Origin: Microvirga zambiensis WSM3693 | GTDB lineage: Bacteria > Pseudomonadota > Alphaproteobacteria > Rhizobiales > Beijerinckiaceae | Assembly: GCF_016735695.1 (NCBI RefSeq) | Contig: NZ_JAERQD010000021.1 | Location: 52,369 to 116,368, forward strand | Reading direction: 5' to 3' | Length of the DNA stretch: 64,000 nucleotides | Shown here: positions 1 through 8,273 of the stretch, in pieces | Numbering within the stretch: position 1 is the stretch's first letter | Layout of the letters: each line of letters opens with the position of its first letter | Program-made: the position numbers and the translations under genes | Notes under the pieces: generated by a model | What the model was told of the DNA's origin: nothing | The model's input: the letters and a program-made list of their open reading frames with translations, nothing else | Databases searched by the model: none

Positions 1-147
1 CTGGCGATGCTCCGCGAGCAATTCGAGCGCCGCGTGCGCATACAGACGAAACTCATCCCTGATGATGTCGGGCTCGCAATCCCAAGTCTGGGCATCATCC
101 TCGGTATCATGAAGAGCGCGCGCAACGAATTCGAGTTCGGCTTCCAT
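1..147 (-). CDS. hypothetical protein, 5' part only (runs off the window)
   Basis: A minus-strand reading frame begins with ATG at 147 and stays open to the window edge (49 codons, starting MEAELEFVARALHDTEDD). The segment AGGAGGGG lies just upstream of the ATG and is a strong ribosome binding site, which favours this frame over the overlapping plus-strand frame. The visible part is acidic and helical, with no motif I recognise. It sits outside the tRNA-Leu attachment repeat, so it belongs to the chromosome flanking the island. The function is unknown and the C-terminal part is missing. Confidence 0.6.
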   Translation of the reverse strand, partial: MEAELEFVARALHDTEDDAQTWDCEPDIIRDEFRLYAHAALELLAEHRQ

Positions 148-429
148 CACAAGCCCCTCCTAGCGGCTTTGAAGGCGATTGATATCGTGAGCCGAAATCC
201 CCCAAGGCGCATTTTTGCGCCGCCCCAATCGTAAATCCGAAACCCGTCATATTCGGCCGGGTCATTTGTTAGAAGCGGTGAGGAGTCCGCAAGGCGGAAA
301 ACGGGGTACCCCGAAAGCGACCGCACGCCCGAACGAGATGCAAGGCGGTCCGGATTTGTAGAAAAAACCCTGGAAAGAAGGGCAAGGAGACGTCTGACAG
401 CCCTTCATTGCCGTTCAGCGCGAACGACA

Positions 430-484
430 ATGGTGCCCCTGGCCGGGATCGAACCAGCACTCCTTGCGGAACTCGATTTTGAGT
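430..484. repeat. left attachment site (partial tRNA-Leu copy)
   Basis: These 55 bases are identical to 30402-30456, which hold the 3' part of the intact tRNA-Leu gene, in the same orientation. The match stops inside the anticodon-loop region, where the left copy continues with unrelated sequence. This is the expected product of integrase-mediated insertion into a tRNA 3' end. The integrase gene begins 170 bp to the right. Confidence 0.93.
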
Positions 485-601
485 TTGATGCGTCTTGTTG
501 CCTCACGTTTCCCCATATATCCCGTGGTGACACTAAGTCCTTGATGAGCTTTACTCTTCCTTAGCATGACGTTTCCTCATGTTGTCCTGCGTTTGCCTTC
601 A

Positions 602-625
602 GGTGCCGACATGGTGCCGACATGG
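602..625 (+). repeat. tandem 11-bp direct repeat inside the left island end
   Basis: The unit GGTGCCGACAT occurs twice in tandem and is followed by GG. A related pair with the same 11-bp spacing and orientation lies at 30322-30344, just inside the other island end. Arm-type sites for integrase or excisionase would be placed like this; that role is inferred. The repeat also lies directly upstream of the integrase start, so it could serve autoregulation. Confidence 0.55.
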
Positions 626-654
626 AAGGCAGGCCGCATCCTCTGGAGGGTGCT

Positions 655-1872
655 ATGCCGAGGATCACGAAGCGCCTTGTCGATGGGCTCAAGCCCGAGG
701 ATGCCGGGCGGATTGTCCGTGATGATATACTAACTGGGTTCGCTGTCCGGCTGAATGCTGACACCTCGAAAACCTATCTTGTCGAATACCGGGCCGGGCG
801 GGGGAGGGGCTTTCCGACGCGCCGGATCTCGATAGGCCGCCATGGCCCACTGACGCCCGATCAGGCCCGCGGGGAGGCGAAGAAGATCCTAGCCCGTGTC
901 GCCCATGGAGAAGATCCGGCAGCTGCCCGGATGGCCCGCAAGCAGGAGCCCACGGTAAAAGACGTTCTGCTCGTGGCGCTAGAGCAGCATTGGAAGCCCA
1001 AGCGTAAGGCCAGCACGGCTAAAGCTTTCGAAGAGATGATCCGCCGGACACTGATCCCCGAGTTCGGTGCGACGCGCCTGTCCGACCTAACTAGGACACA
1101 GATCCGGAGCTGGCATGCCAAGCAGACCCATCGGCCACGACAGTCCAATCTTGACCTCGCCATACTCCGTAAGGCCCTTCAGCTCGCGGTCGCGGATGAG
1201 CTGATCCCTGACAATCCAGCGCGGGGGATTACGCCCCATCCTGAGAAATCCCGTGACCGTATTCCCACTGACGACGAGCTGAAAGCCGTCTGGACGGCGA
1301 TTGAAGAAGTGCCCATCCGGCCAAATGCACGTCTCCTGTTCAAGCTCCTTCCGCTGACTGGGTGTCGGCGTGGTGAGTGGCTGACAGCGAAGTGGTCCGA
1401 TGTCGATCTGGACGCCGCCGTGCTTCGCCTGCGCGCCGAGAATTCCAAGGCAGGTGCTCGCACGGTGCCGCTTCCAGGGCCTGTCGTGGCGCTTCTACGC
1501 CCGGCCCCTAGGTTGAGCGTGTGGGTCATTGCCAACGACGAAGGTAATGGCCCGTTGACCGCGTCCAATATCCGCGACGCTTGGGCAGCTGTCCTGAAGG
1601 CCGCAAAAGTCGAGGACCTGCATCTTCACGATTTGCGTCATGCCTTTGCAACACGAGGAGCTTCGCTGGGGGCGAATGCACTTATCCTACGCGACGCGCT
1701 GGGGCACAAGACACTAGCGATGACAGGACGCTACGTGTCGCGGCAGACCAATCCTGTGCGAGATCTGGCGGAGCGGATCGCAAGTTCAATCCTGTCGTCC
1801 ACTGGTGCCGAAGTTTCCGTCGGTGACGCGGGCGAACAGCAGGCAATTCCTCTTCGGAAAGGTGCCGGATGA
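655..1872 (+). CDS. int: tyrosine recombinase / island integrase (DUF4102 type)
   Basis: This is a site-specific recombinase that would insert and excise the island at tRNA-Leu. The N-terminal region (about residues 1-95) matches the arm-binding DUF4102 domain of P4-like integrases. The catalytic domain shows the tetrad: Arg near 238 in TGCRRGE, His325 and Arg328 in HDLRH, His351 in GHK, and Tyr360 in GRYVS. The start at 655 is chosen because GGAGGG lies 4 nt upstream; a longer in-frame start at 622 lacks such a site. At 405 residues it has full family length. It lies 170 bp from the left attachment repeat and reads inward. Confidence 0.93.
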   Translation: MPRITKRLVDGLKPEDAGRIVRDDILTGFAVRLNADTSKTYLVEYRAGRGRGFPTRRISIGRHGPLTPDQARGEAKKILARVAHGEDPAAARMARKQEPTVKDVLLVALEQHWKPKRKASTAKAFEEMIRRTLIPEFGATRLSDLTRTQIRSWHAKQTHRPRQSNLDLAILRKALQLAVADELIPDNPARGITPHPEKSRDRIPTDDELKAVWTAIEEVPIRPNARLLFKLLPLTGCRRGEWLTAKWSDVDLDAAVLRLRAENSKAGARTVPLPGPVVALLRPAPRLSVWVIANDEGNGPLTASNIRDAWAAVLKAAKVEDLHLHDLRHAFATRGASLGANALILRDALGHKTLAMTGRYVSRQTNPVRDLAERIASSILSSTGAEVSVGDAGEQQAIPLRKGAG

Positions 1873-1962
1873 GATTAGAGGCGCGAGGACGGTCGGCCAA
1901 CCGTGTATCCCATTCACCGCTGGGGTGCTTGCCTCGCGTGGCCTAAGGGCGGTGTGGCAGTG

Positions 1963-3000
1963 ATGTCGATGAGTTACAAAGCAACCTTGGACTCAATAGA
2001 ACGGAAACTTGCAAAGTGGCGCGAGCGCCACGCGCCGAACCCATTCGTCCCTCAAGGATATTGCACGCTGGAAACAGCTGTTAATCGAGCAGCAGCGGTA
2101 TTCTTCCCCCAGGAGTACGGCAAGATCGAGATCAGCCCTCAGGAAGAAGAAAGGCTCGCACGGCATAGCCGAGCAGTCGAAGACCTCAAGCGCGTAGATA
2201 TGTGGGAGCGCGACTTTGAAAAAGCGCGCGAACATGCTGAGAACGCGATGCGGGCCTCAGCAACCAATATGAACTCATTCAGCCGGAGGGCAGCAGGCCA
2301 TTGGCCCGAAGCGCCATACCAGGTCCGTCCGATGAGTGAGGGCCAGGAGAAAACTGCGCGTCTGGACGCCATCGAAGACGATGAGATCCAATCCATCCAG
2401 CAGCGCATAGAGAGACGGGAAATGCTGAGAGATGAAGCATGGGAGCGGCTTCGCCAAGGCCTGTATGATGGGAAACTTGCAGCCTTCAGCCTCGGTAATG
2501 ATGGCGGCGATCCTTTGAAAATCAAGGCTTCCAGCTGGAGCGCACGTTGGGCTGCGAATGCGCATAAGCAAGCCGGGTTGTCGAACCCGCTGATCAATGA
2601 AGCAGAGCTTGCGACCCTTCTAAGCGGGGATGAGCCGCATGCAGCGTCGCCCTTGGCGACCTCTTCAACTGCGTTGACATCTCCAATGAACCACCGGAAG
2701 AGCAATCGAGATCGTCGCGCTGATAGTTTCCTACGGAGCGATAGCCATCAACCAGAACCCACACCTTACAGGCGCGCAACAAAGGCCGAAGTCGAGCTCT
2801 ATTACAAGAGTTGGATCGAGCAGCATGAGGGCTGGACACCGCCATCGCGAGACGATGACTTACGACACATGCGAGAGCACTTCCCAACGCTGTCACGAGA
2901 CCGCATCAGAAAATTAAGAAGCGATCTCGCTCCCAAGGAATGGGTGCAACGTGGGCGACGCTCGAAAACTGGCGCGAAGAAATTGGCCGAAAACAGCTGA
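1963..3000 (+). CDS. hypothetical island protein
   Basis: A 345-residue hydrophilic protein follows the integrase gene on the same strand. Residues of about 60-180 are rich in charged amino acids and probably helical or coiled coil. The C-terminal 70 residues form a compact segment (KAEVELYYKSWIEQH ... LSRDRIRKLRSDLAPKEW) that ends in a basic tail and could bind nucleic acid. No signal peptide or membrane segment is visible. The start is uncertain: ATG codons at 1963 and 1969 and a longer frame from 1903 are possible. Its position between the integrase and an AlpA-like gene suggests a role in element maintenance, but no family was recognised. Confidence 0.7.
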   Translation: MSMSYKATLDSIERKLAKWRERHAPNPFVPQGYCTLETAVNRAAAVFFPQEYGKIEISPQEEERLARHSRAVEDLKRVDMWERDFEKAREHAENAMRASATNMNSFSRRAAGHWPEAPYQVRPMSEGQEKTARLDAIEDDEIQSIQQRIERREMLRDEAWERLRQGLYDGKLAAFSLGNDGGDPLKIKASSWSARWAANAHKQAGLSNPLINEAELATLLSGDEPHAASPLATSSTALTSPMNHRKSNRDRRADSFLRSDSHQPEPTPYRRATKAEVELYYKSWIEQHEGWTPPSRDDDLRHMREHFPTLSRDRIRKLRSDLAPKEWVQRGRRSKTGAKKLAENS

Positions 3001-3098
3001 CCGCTACTTTGCCAATTTAGACCGCCAATTTCCCAGGTAGTACTTGGATTCCTCGTTGGTCCGGCGATGCCGGGCCTCTCCTAGACGAGGAACCGCCT

Positions 3099-3308
3099 AT
3101 GCTTTCCAACGAATACGTTGATACGCGGAAGCTGGCCGAGATCACCGGAATCAGCGCCAGCACTTGGAACAAGCGTCGCCTGTCTGGCGACACGCCTCCC
3201 TTCAACAAGATCGGCAAGTCTGTCCGCTATCACATCCCGACTGTGATGGCGTGGATGAACGACCGCGTCCGCCGCTCGACGTCCGAACGCACCGTAACCG
3301 CCGGGTAG
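3099..3308 (+). CDS. AlpA-like helix-turn-helix regulator / excisionase
   Basis: This 69-residue protein has the layout of AlpA/MerR-like DNA-binding domains of integrative elements. The segment TRKLAEITGISASTWNKRRLSG forms the helix-turn-helix, and GKSVRYHIPTVMAWM is the wing typical of the family. Such proteins activate or act as excision factors for the neighbouring integrase. A purine-rich site (GACGAGGAA) precedes the ATG. It heads a run of small genes on the same strand and is probably the first gene of that operon. Confidence 0.85.
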   Translation: MLSNEYVDTRKLAEITGISASTWNKRRLSGDTPPFNKIGKSVRYHIPTVMAWMNDRVRRSTSERTVTAG

Positions 3309-3394
3309 TCGCGCAACCTCAACAAGGCCTCTTGCGCGGACAAAAGGAAAGCCCCGAACACGGGGGCCGTGCGCAGGGCTCAAGGAAATTTCTT

Positions 3395-3595
3395 ATGCCC
3401 AAGAACTTTAACATGACGCTCGTGGAGCGCCAACACCTTCCCGACCAGCCCGACGACTTGCACTCCTCGGGCGAGATCGAACTCCTTCTTCCTTATGCCG
3501 TTCACCGGATCGCTCGCCAAGCGCGCGTCAGCCCGCTCCAGGCTGCCCTGATCGCGGAATTGCTCGCCGCCTCGCACGAGGTCCATCATGGCTGA
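3395..3595 (+). CDS. small hypothetical protein of the island operon
   Basis: This is a 66-residue protein starting MPKNFNMTLVERQHLPDQPD. AAGGAA lies about 8 nt before the ATG and supports the start. The C-terminal half (ELLLPYAVHRIARQARVSPL) is helical and resembles short accessory proteins found next to RepA-like ATPases in integrative elements, although no named family was recognised. Its last bases overlap the next gene by 8 nt, so translation is probably coupled. Confidence 0.65.
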   Translation: MPKNFNMTLVERQHLPDQPDDLHSSGEIELLLPYAVHRIARQARVSPLQAALIAELLAASHEVHHG

Positions 3596-3770
3596 GCCTC
3601 TCGAGAGCGAACAGATCCCTTCCGCCCCCAAGGATCTCGGCGATTGGATCCCCCTCGGCGATGCCGTCACGAAGGTCTGCGAGCAAATCGCCCAGCGCAT
3701 GCGCGACCGGCAACTCGACCACGACCGGGAGGCCGCTCCCCACGCTCCAGAGCGCGGGGGGGAATCATGA
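3588..3770 (+). CDS. small hypothetical protein of the island operon
   Basis: This is a 60-residue acidic protein starting MAEPLESEQIPSAPKDLGDW. It overlaps the preceding gene by 8 nt and the following gene by 4 nt (ATGA). This tight packing is the main evidence that it is real. The middle (IPLGDAVTKVCEQIAQRM) is an amphipathic helix. No domain was recognised. Confidence 0.6.
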   Translation: MAEPLESEQIPSAPKDLGDWIPLGDAVTKVCEQIAQRMRDRQLDHDREAAPHAPERGGES

Positions 3771-4348
3771 ACCTCATGCATCCCGACCGGATCATGGGCA
3801 CCTTCAATGCCTGCCGTACTCTGACGCCGCGTGAGGTCGAGGAGTTGGAACGTCTTGGCATTCCGCCCGATGCTCTTGCCGGCCCCATCCCGGTTGTCTC
3901 AAGCACTGTGAATTTCGACGGCGACCGCTTCGAGTTCGAGCATCACCATCATCGCTATGCAGACAAAGGCGCCCGCGCCTTCATCTTTCTCATCACCAAC
4001 CAATGGGACGAGGCCATCGACATCGTTGCCTGGTCGCCATCTGCCGAAAAGCTCGCAACATGGCTTGGACGAGGATGGGCGCTGGGTCAGGAAAAGGTCT
4101 ACGCTCCGCGTCTAATCGATCACGCAGGCATTCAGGTGCATCGTTCTCTGGCCGGCTGGCTGCAGGCCTACCGCGACGGCATCTGCCTCATCCGCCCGCA
4201 GGCAGCGGCGCACTACCTCGACGACGCCGGGCCGCTCCTTGCTGAGGATGAAGAGCACGGCGAGGAATTGGACCGGGTCCTGACCCGCCCCAAGCCCCGA
4301 ATTCTCATTCCCTCCTCGCATTTCGAGCGCTTCAGAAAGGTGTCCTGA
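3767..4348 (+). CDS. hypothetical protein next to the RepA-like ATPase
   Basis: This 193-residue protein starts at 3767, sharing ATGA with the previous stop. A purine-rich GGGGGGGAA lies just upstream. It contains a His-rich stretch (EFEHHHHRYADKGARAF) and a central globular part (WDEAIDIVAWSPSAEKLATWLGRGWALG). This arrangement is found in conserved proteins of rhizobial integrative elements that precede RepA-type ATPases. Biochemical function is unknown. The gene is followed after 1 nt by the ATPase gene, so the two are probably cotranslated. Confidence 0.72.
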   Translation: MNLMHPDRIMGTFNACRTLTPREVEELERLGIPPDALAGPIPVVSSTVNFDGDRFEFEHHHHRYADKGARAFIFLITNQWDEAIDIVAWSPSAEKLATWLGRGWALGQEKVYAPRLIDHAGIQVHRSLAGWLQAYRDGICLIRPQAAAHYLDDAGPLLAEDEEHGEELDRVLTRPKPRILIPSSHFERFRKVS

Positions 4349-4349
4349 C

Positions 4350-5468
4350 ATGGACATGCATCGCGACTTCATCGACCTCAACGATTTGCGCGCACAGCGA
4401 CAGCGGGAGAACGGCCACAAGAAGTCAGACGCCGCGGGCAGCGCCTTCAACGTGCCGATCCGCACGATCTCCGCTCGCGAGCTGCGGCAGAAGGAGTTCC
4501 CGCCGCCTCGATTCGTTATCCCCGGCTATGTGCCCGAGGGCTGCACGCTCCTGGCCGGCCGTCCGAAGCTGGGCAAGTCATGGCTGGTGCTCGACATGGG
4601 GCTTGCCGTTGCCACAGGCGGCACCTGCCTCGGTGACATTGCTTGCGAGCAGGGAGACGTTCTCTATCTGGCCCTTGAGGACAACCAGCGCCGCCTGCAA
4701 CGGCGCATCGACAAAGTGCTTGGGCCGGTCAACGAGTGGCCGGGGAGCTTTCGGTGTGCCAACGAGTGGCCTCGTGCCAGCGAGGGCGGCCTCGATGCAA
4801 TGCGGGAGTGGATCACGGATGCTCAGAACCCGCGCCTCGTTATCGTGGATGTGTTGGCCATGTTTCGCCCCGCGAGCGGCACTCGGGACAACATGTACGA
4901 GGCAGATTATCACGCCATCAAAGGCTTGCAGGCCCTCGCATCCGAGTTCGGCATTGCGGTCATTGTGGTGCACCACACCCGCAAGAGCGGCAGCGATGTA
5001 GACCCGTTCGAAAAGGTCAGCGGCACGCTCGGCCTGTCAGGTGCGGCGGACACAACTGTCGTGCTCGACCGCGACAGCAACGGCGCGACGATCTACGGAC
5101 GAGGCCGCGATATCGAAGAAATCGAGAGCGCTGTCGAGTTCAACAAGGACAACTGTCGCTGGTTCGTCATGGGCAAGGCCGAAGACGTGCGCCGCACTGA
5201 CGAGCGGTCAAGCATTCTCGGCGTGCTCGTCGATGCGGACGAACCGATGAATCCGCACGAGATCTCAATCGCGACCGGAGCCAATCGGAAGTGTGTCGAC
5301 CAGCTCCTTTTCAAGATGGCCAAAGCCGGTCAGGTGCGGAAGGTCAAGCGGGGACTGTATGTTCATCCGGAGAGACCGGATCTTATCAAGACCCAAACCT
5401 CTACCCCCGATAAGAACGGTAAGAAGATAAGAAGCGGAACAGGCTTCCGTGTAGAGGGGGGGCGCTGA
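4350..5468 (+). CDS. RepA-like RecA-fold ATPase (AAA_25)
   Basis: This is a 372-residue P-loop ATPase of the RSF1010 RepA / AAA_25 type, a family of hexameric replication helicases used by mobilisable plasmids and integrative elements. Walker A is GRPKLGKS at about residues 70-77. The Walker B strand is LVIVDVLAMF at about 161-170. The sensor-like VVHHTRKSG follows near 210. The C-terminal portion (residues 280-345) looks like a winged helix (EISIATGANRKCVDQLLFKM). It is the last gene of the island operon. An imperfect inverted repeat of GATAAG-type motifs straddles its stop codon. Whether the island replicates after excision is inferred only. Confidence 0.85.
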   Translation: MDMHRDFIDLNDLRAQRQRENGHKKSDAAGSAFNVPIRTISARELRQKEFPPPRFVIPGYVPEGCTLLAGRPKLGKSWLVLDMGLAVATGGTCLGDIACEQGDVLYLALEDNQRRLQRRIDKVLGPVNEWPGSFRCANEWPRASEGGLDAMREWITDAQNPRLVIVDVLAMFRPASGTRDNMYEADYHAIKGLQALASEFGIAVIVVHHTRKSGSDVDPFEKVSGTLGLSGAADTTVVLDRDSNGATIYGRGRDIEEIESAVEFNKDNCRWFVMGKAEDVRRTDERSSILGVLVDADEPMNPHEISIATGANRKCVDQLLFKMAKAGQVRKVKRGLYVHPERPDLIKTQTSTPDKNGKKIRSGTGFRVEGGR

Positions 5469-5506
5469 TGAATAAGGCCCTTTCTTACTTTCTTATCGAT
5501 CTTATC
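5409..5506. repeat. imperfect inverted repeat around the RepA-like stop codon
   Basis: The arm at 5409-5434 (GATAAGAACGGTAAGAAG...) is complementary, with a few mismatches, to 5480-5506 (...TTTCTTATCGATCTTATC). About 45 nt of loop contain the stop codon of the ATPase gene. GATAAG/CTTATC motifs cluster in this stretch. It could be a terminator-like stem or binding sites for a replication protein. The sequence alone does not decide between these. Confidence 0.5.
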
Positions 5507-5939
5507 GCCCCTTGCAATGGGACGGGGGCGGGGCACGGCCTTTCGAGACAAATACAGAGCATGATCCTCCAAGGCCCCCATCAAGCAAAGGCCGTCGCCA
5601 TGCCGCGGGCGGCCCTGGCCGTTCTTCTTGAACTCCTCCTGCGAGGGGTACCGAACGATCGCCGCACAGGCGTCAAGAGAGTCGCCTTAAACCCGCGCCG
5701 CAACGGAGGAACACCCGGCAGCCTCAAGCCCAATATGCGCATGGGCCGACGGGCAGAGTTCGCCCCAGCAGGGATAGAGACAGAACTCAGGTTGGCCGCG
5801 AGAAACTCACCACTGGCGCAGCGCTTAGAAATCCACCCATGCCTCTCAAGTCCTCAAGGACAACAGGCGACTTCGCACTGCCGCGATCCTCCAGACGAAG
5901 CTGAGTACTTCCACCTTCCCTCGCACTTTAGGAATTGGA
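5507..5939. other. gap without a convincing gene
   Basis: The plus strand is open from 5468 to 5947, but that frame has no good ribosome binding site. Its product is Arg/Pro/Leu-rich without domain character, so I do not call it a gene. The end of this stretch (TTTAGGAATTGGA) provides the ribosome binding site of the next gene. Confidence 0.5.
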
Positions 5940-6404
5940 ATGACTGACATGATTGACCCGAAATTTATTCTTGAGGTGTACAATGCACTTCCCGTGGGCG
6001 AACGCACGACCAGGAATGTCCACAGGCGACTGGTGGAGCAGGGACACTCCGTCTGCTTCGCTAGTGTCCGGGACGTGCTCTGCGCAACCTGCATGAGCAA
6101 CGCGATCACTGCGGACGATGTGCGTATAACTGTAAGAACGCTGACCACGGCACTCGATATTTTGTCTAGTGACGTCTCCTACACCGGACTCGAGCCCGAC
6201 ACCGACTTTGCCGCAGGCCTCATCGGGCCGCTTGAGAGCATTGTCGGATCGAGTGCCTCGGATTTGGTCCAGCCACTTGCGCGGGTTGCTGCCGAGTATT
6301 TTGAGTACTTGGAGGTCAACAAACAGCTGAATTATATTGAACAGATGAACGAACTCCGTCGAATGGCCAAACTCGGTCTGATCGATGACGAGCAAATTTT
6401 CTAG
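5940..6404 (+). CDS. hypothetical protein
   Basis: This is a 154-residue protein starting MTDMIDPKFILEVYNALPVG, preceded by AGGAATTGG. The N-terminal 60 residues look like a small winged-helix or helix-turn-helix fold (RNVHRRLVEQGHSVCFASVRDVL); the rest is mostly helical. No family was recognised. A perfect 13-bp hairpin lies 3 nt after the stop codon, supporting the call. An opposite-strand frame of similar length exists but lacks these signals. Confidence 0.62.
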   Translation: MTDMIDPKFILEVYNALPVGERTTRNVHRRLVEQGHSVCFASVRDVLCATCMSNAITADDVRITVRTLTTALDILSSDVSYTGLEPDTDFAAGLIGPLESIVGSSASDLVQPLARVAAEYFEYLEVNKQLNYIEQMNELRRMAKLGLIDDEQIF

Positions 6405-6407
6405 ATT

Positions 6408-6436
6408 GGGCGCGGCGGGGTCACCCCGCCGCGCCC
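6408..6436. terminator. 13-bp perfect hairpin between convergent genes
   Basis: The arm GGGCGCGGCGGGG pairs exactly with CCCCGCCGCGCCC across a TCA loop. It begins 3 nt after the stop of the plus-strand gene and ends 4 nt before the stop of the minus-strand frame at 6441. A bidirectional terminator is likely, although there is no long T-run on either side. Confidence 0.75.
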
Positions 6437-6440
6437 GACC

Positions 6441-6725
6441 CTACGACCAACAAAAATTCGAGAATGTTTGAGACGGCTGCCTGACGGAGCATATCGCCCA
6501 ATTTCTGATCATCAGCAGCGAGGTGACAGTCAGCGATGTAACGCCTTCTTTAAGCCATCTGTAGCACTGTTGGCCGAAGAAGGTGGCAGCCGCGAATATA
6601 AGGAGCCCGCTAAATAGATAACCTATTCCGGCAGCTGAAGTCCTAAAATCGCCGGGAGCAGAAAACGGGTCTTTCTTCGTCGCCCCAGATCCTGACACTA
6701 TGCTAAAGGACCGAGGAGGGTGCAA
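6441..6725 (-). CDS. possible small membrane protein
   Basis: This is a 94-residue frame with one clear hydrophobic segment (GIGYLFSGLLIFAAATFF) followed by a basic stretch, as in a single-pass inner-membrane protein. The only start in reach is TTG, with GGAGGG close upstream. Its stop abuts the shared hairpin at 6408-6436, which is the main reason to keep it. No family was recognised. Confidence 0.38.
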   Translation of the reverse strand: MHPPRSFSIVSGSGATKKDPFSAPGDFRTSAAGIGYLFSGLLIFAAATFFGQQCYRWLKEGVTSLTVTSLLMIRNWAICSVRQPSQTFSNFCWS

Positions 6726-6821
6726 TGACCCTCCCCAATCCGATTTACGAGCACGTGATGCGACGGAGCATCCCGCCGAAAGGGGTCATCGGGTAAGCCA
6801 GCGGATGGCCCTATGCCTCAA

Positions 6822-7034
6822 CTACCTCGATCGCGCCGCGCCTTTGCATCTCATCGAGATCCCAGTTGCTGGACTTGCTGTTAGTCCAGCGGACATTTTA
6901 AATTTCCGGCAGAAGTTGAGAAAGTCCACAAGCGTCGGACCTGTGCCCGCATAGGTCCAAATAGCCCGCCGCTCCGTGCCGCCGCCGCGCGCGAGTTTTG
7001 AAACTGGGTCACAAAGCACCTTCAGTCGTTTCAT
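6822..7034 (-). CDS. possible small hypothetical protein
   Basis: A 70-codon frame starts with ATG at 7034, preceded on the minus strand by AGAGGTGAATT, a good ribosome binding site. The product (MKRLKVLCDPVSKLARGG...) is basic and without recognised domains. It starts 13 nt after the stop of the frame at 7048-7254, so the two could form a small operon, perhaps the remnant of a larger locus. Confidence 0.33.
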   Translation of the reverse strand: MKRLKVLCDPVSKLARGGGTERRAIWTYAGTGPTLVDFLNFCRKFKMSAGLTASPATGISMRCKGAARSR

Positions 7035-7047
7035 AATTCACCTCTGA

Positions 7048-7254
7048 TCAGCACCTCAGGAACAAACTCAGGTTAGAGCGCGCTCGTCGGAAACCCATAC
7101 CCACGTTGGATCCGAGCCCTCCCGTCAGCGCATTGAGGCCCACGCGACCGTTGAGGAGGCAGTTGTCATCCAACCCGATCAGCGCATCGCTTTCGTTGAG
7201 CGTATCGGCATCTGCGCCAATGATGTGGACCGCTTCATTGACCGCCATGGACAT
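7048..7254 (-). CDS. possible small hypothetical protein or gene remnant
   Basis: This 68-codon frame encodes a peptide with regular Asp/Asn/Gly spacing (ADADTLNESDALIGLDDNCL ... GLNALTGGLGSNVG), reminiscent of a piece of an extracellular repeat protein. There is no strong ribosome binding site at its ATG. It may be the tail of a decayed gene. It ends 13 nt before the start of the next minus-strand frame. Confidence 0.3.
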   Translation of the reverse strand: MSMAVNEAVHIIGADADTLNESDALIGLDDNCLLNGRVGLNALTGGLGSNVGMGFRRARSNLSLFLRC

Positions 7255-7939
7255 GACGCTGCCACGCTCGGCTGGTCTCCCATCCGTTCTCCACTGACGT
7301 GCTCGTCTGGGCCCTGAAAGGCGCGGCGGTCGTCAACATCACGGCGACAGCCGCAACCCTGTCGGATGGGCGCGTTTCAGGCGGAGCGATGGGCGTTCAC
7401 GGATATGATCTGTCGGCAATCCTGCTTGCGAGCCAAACCGCGCACCGAGCCCGCTGGCGGCTTTTCAGTACCCGCCAGCAGGATCGGTTGCCGGCAGCCG
7501 CGAAGCGCGCCTGTCCGGCTTGCTACGGGAAGCGTTTAAACGCAACCGCCAACAGTCCGTCTCGGACGCCTGTGGCGCAACCCAGACACCCTAGCAGCAA
7601 CGGCTTCCGGAAACACTAAGCGACTAAGTTCGAGCAGCATTGAAACGGCTTCTCGTCTCAGCGCTTAAGATGCAGTCTTCTGCCTTAGATCCTTATAGAA
7701 ACGGGCGATAATCCATGGGCCATCCTCTGCAGTGACCGGCTGCAGCATGGCGTTGCGGCCTGTCATGAACGTCTCGACCTCGGGCATCGTGTCGAACTGG
7801 ACATCGTCATGGGCCGGTTCCCCAGCCTGGCACAGTCGTGGCCATGAAGACTCGTTCAGTCACATCCTCGTGAACAAGCCACACGATCTCACGCGGCTCC
7901 AGATCGTCATAGGGCCTGGAGCGGGCGGTCCGCCTCAGT
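7255..7939. other. gap without a supported gene
   Basis: Short frames exist on both strands, for example a 106-codon plus-strand frame from 7299, but none has a ribosome binding site and a domain-like product together. The stretch precedes a clear pseudogene and is probably decaying sequence. Confidence 0.45.
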
Positions 7940-8260
7940 CCGCGCAACCGTTCCTCGCGAATGACTACCTGACCACAAGAGGCATGACGTCATTCGCGGC
8001 CGGCGACTATGCGGAAGCAATCCGCACGGGACGGTGCCTCGTGCAGGATAGACCCAATTACATCGGCGCATATCGGATTATGACAGCCTCCTACGCGCTA
8101 CTGGACCGGATGGACGAGGCCAGGTCCTCCCTTAAGGAGGGTGCTCCGCATCCATTCCGGCGCTACTCTCTCGGAGGCGGAGCGCGTCTCACAATTCTCG
8201 GACCCGGATGCCAGACTGCGCTACATCGATCGACTGCGGAGGGCGGGCCTTCCGGATTAG
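7940..8260 (+). pseudogene. remnant of a TPR-containing adenylate cyclase-type protein (C-terminus)
   Basis: The plus strand encodes a TPR-like stretch (DYLTTRGMTSFAAGDYAEAI ... YIGAYRIMTASYALLDRMDEARSSL) typical of the C-terminal TPR region of cyclase-domain signalling proteins. Homology then jumps to the +1 frame at about 8120-8135 and continues as VLRIHSGATLSEAERV ... DARLRYIDRLRRAGLPD with a stop at 8258-8260. That is the usual ending of this family. The N-terminal cyclase and most TPR units are absent, so it is a truncated, frameshifted fragment. Another frame runs through the same stretch to 8418 and is not a real gene. Confidence 0.72.
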
Positions 8261-8273
8261 TCGACGGCGGGTA

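Noticed and set aside
7..234. 75-codon plus-strand frame at the left edge
   Set aside because: The minus strand has a strong ribosome binding site and protein-like sequence over the same bases.
269..460. 63-codon minus-strand frame over the left attachment site
   Set aside because: It reads through the partial tRNA copy and has no ribosome binding site.
5468..5947. 159-codon frame after the RepA-like gene
   Set aside because: The product is Arg/Pro/Leu-rich, there is no ribosome binding site, and the frame runs through the inverted repeat and into the next gene.
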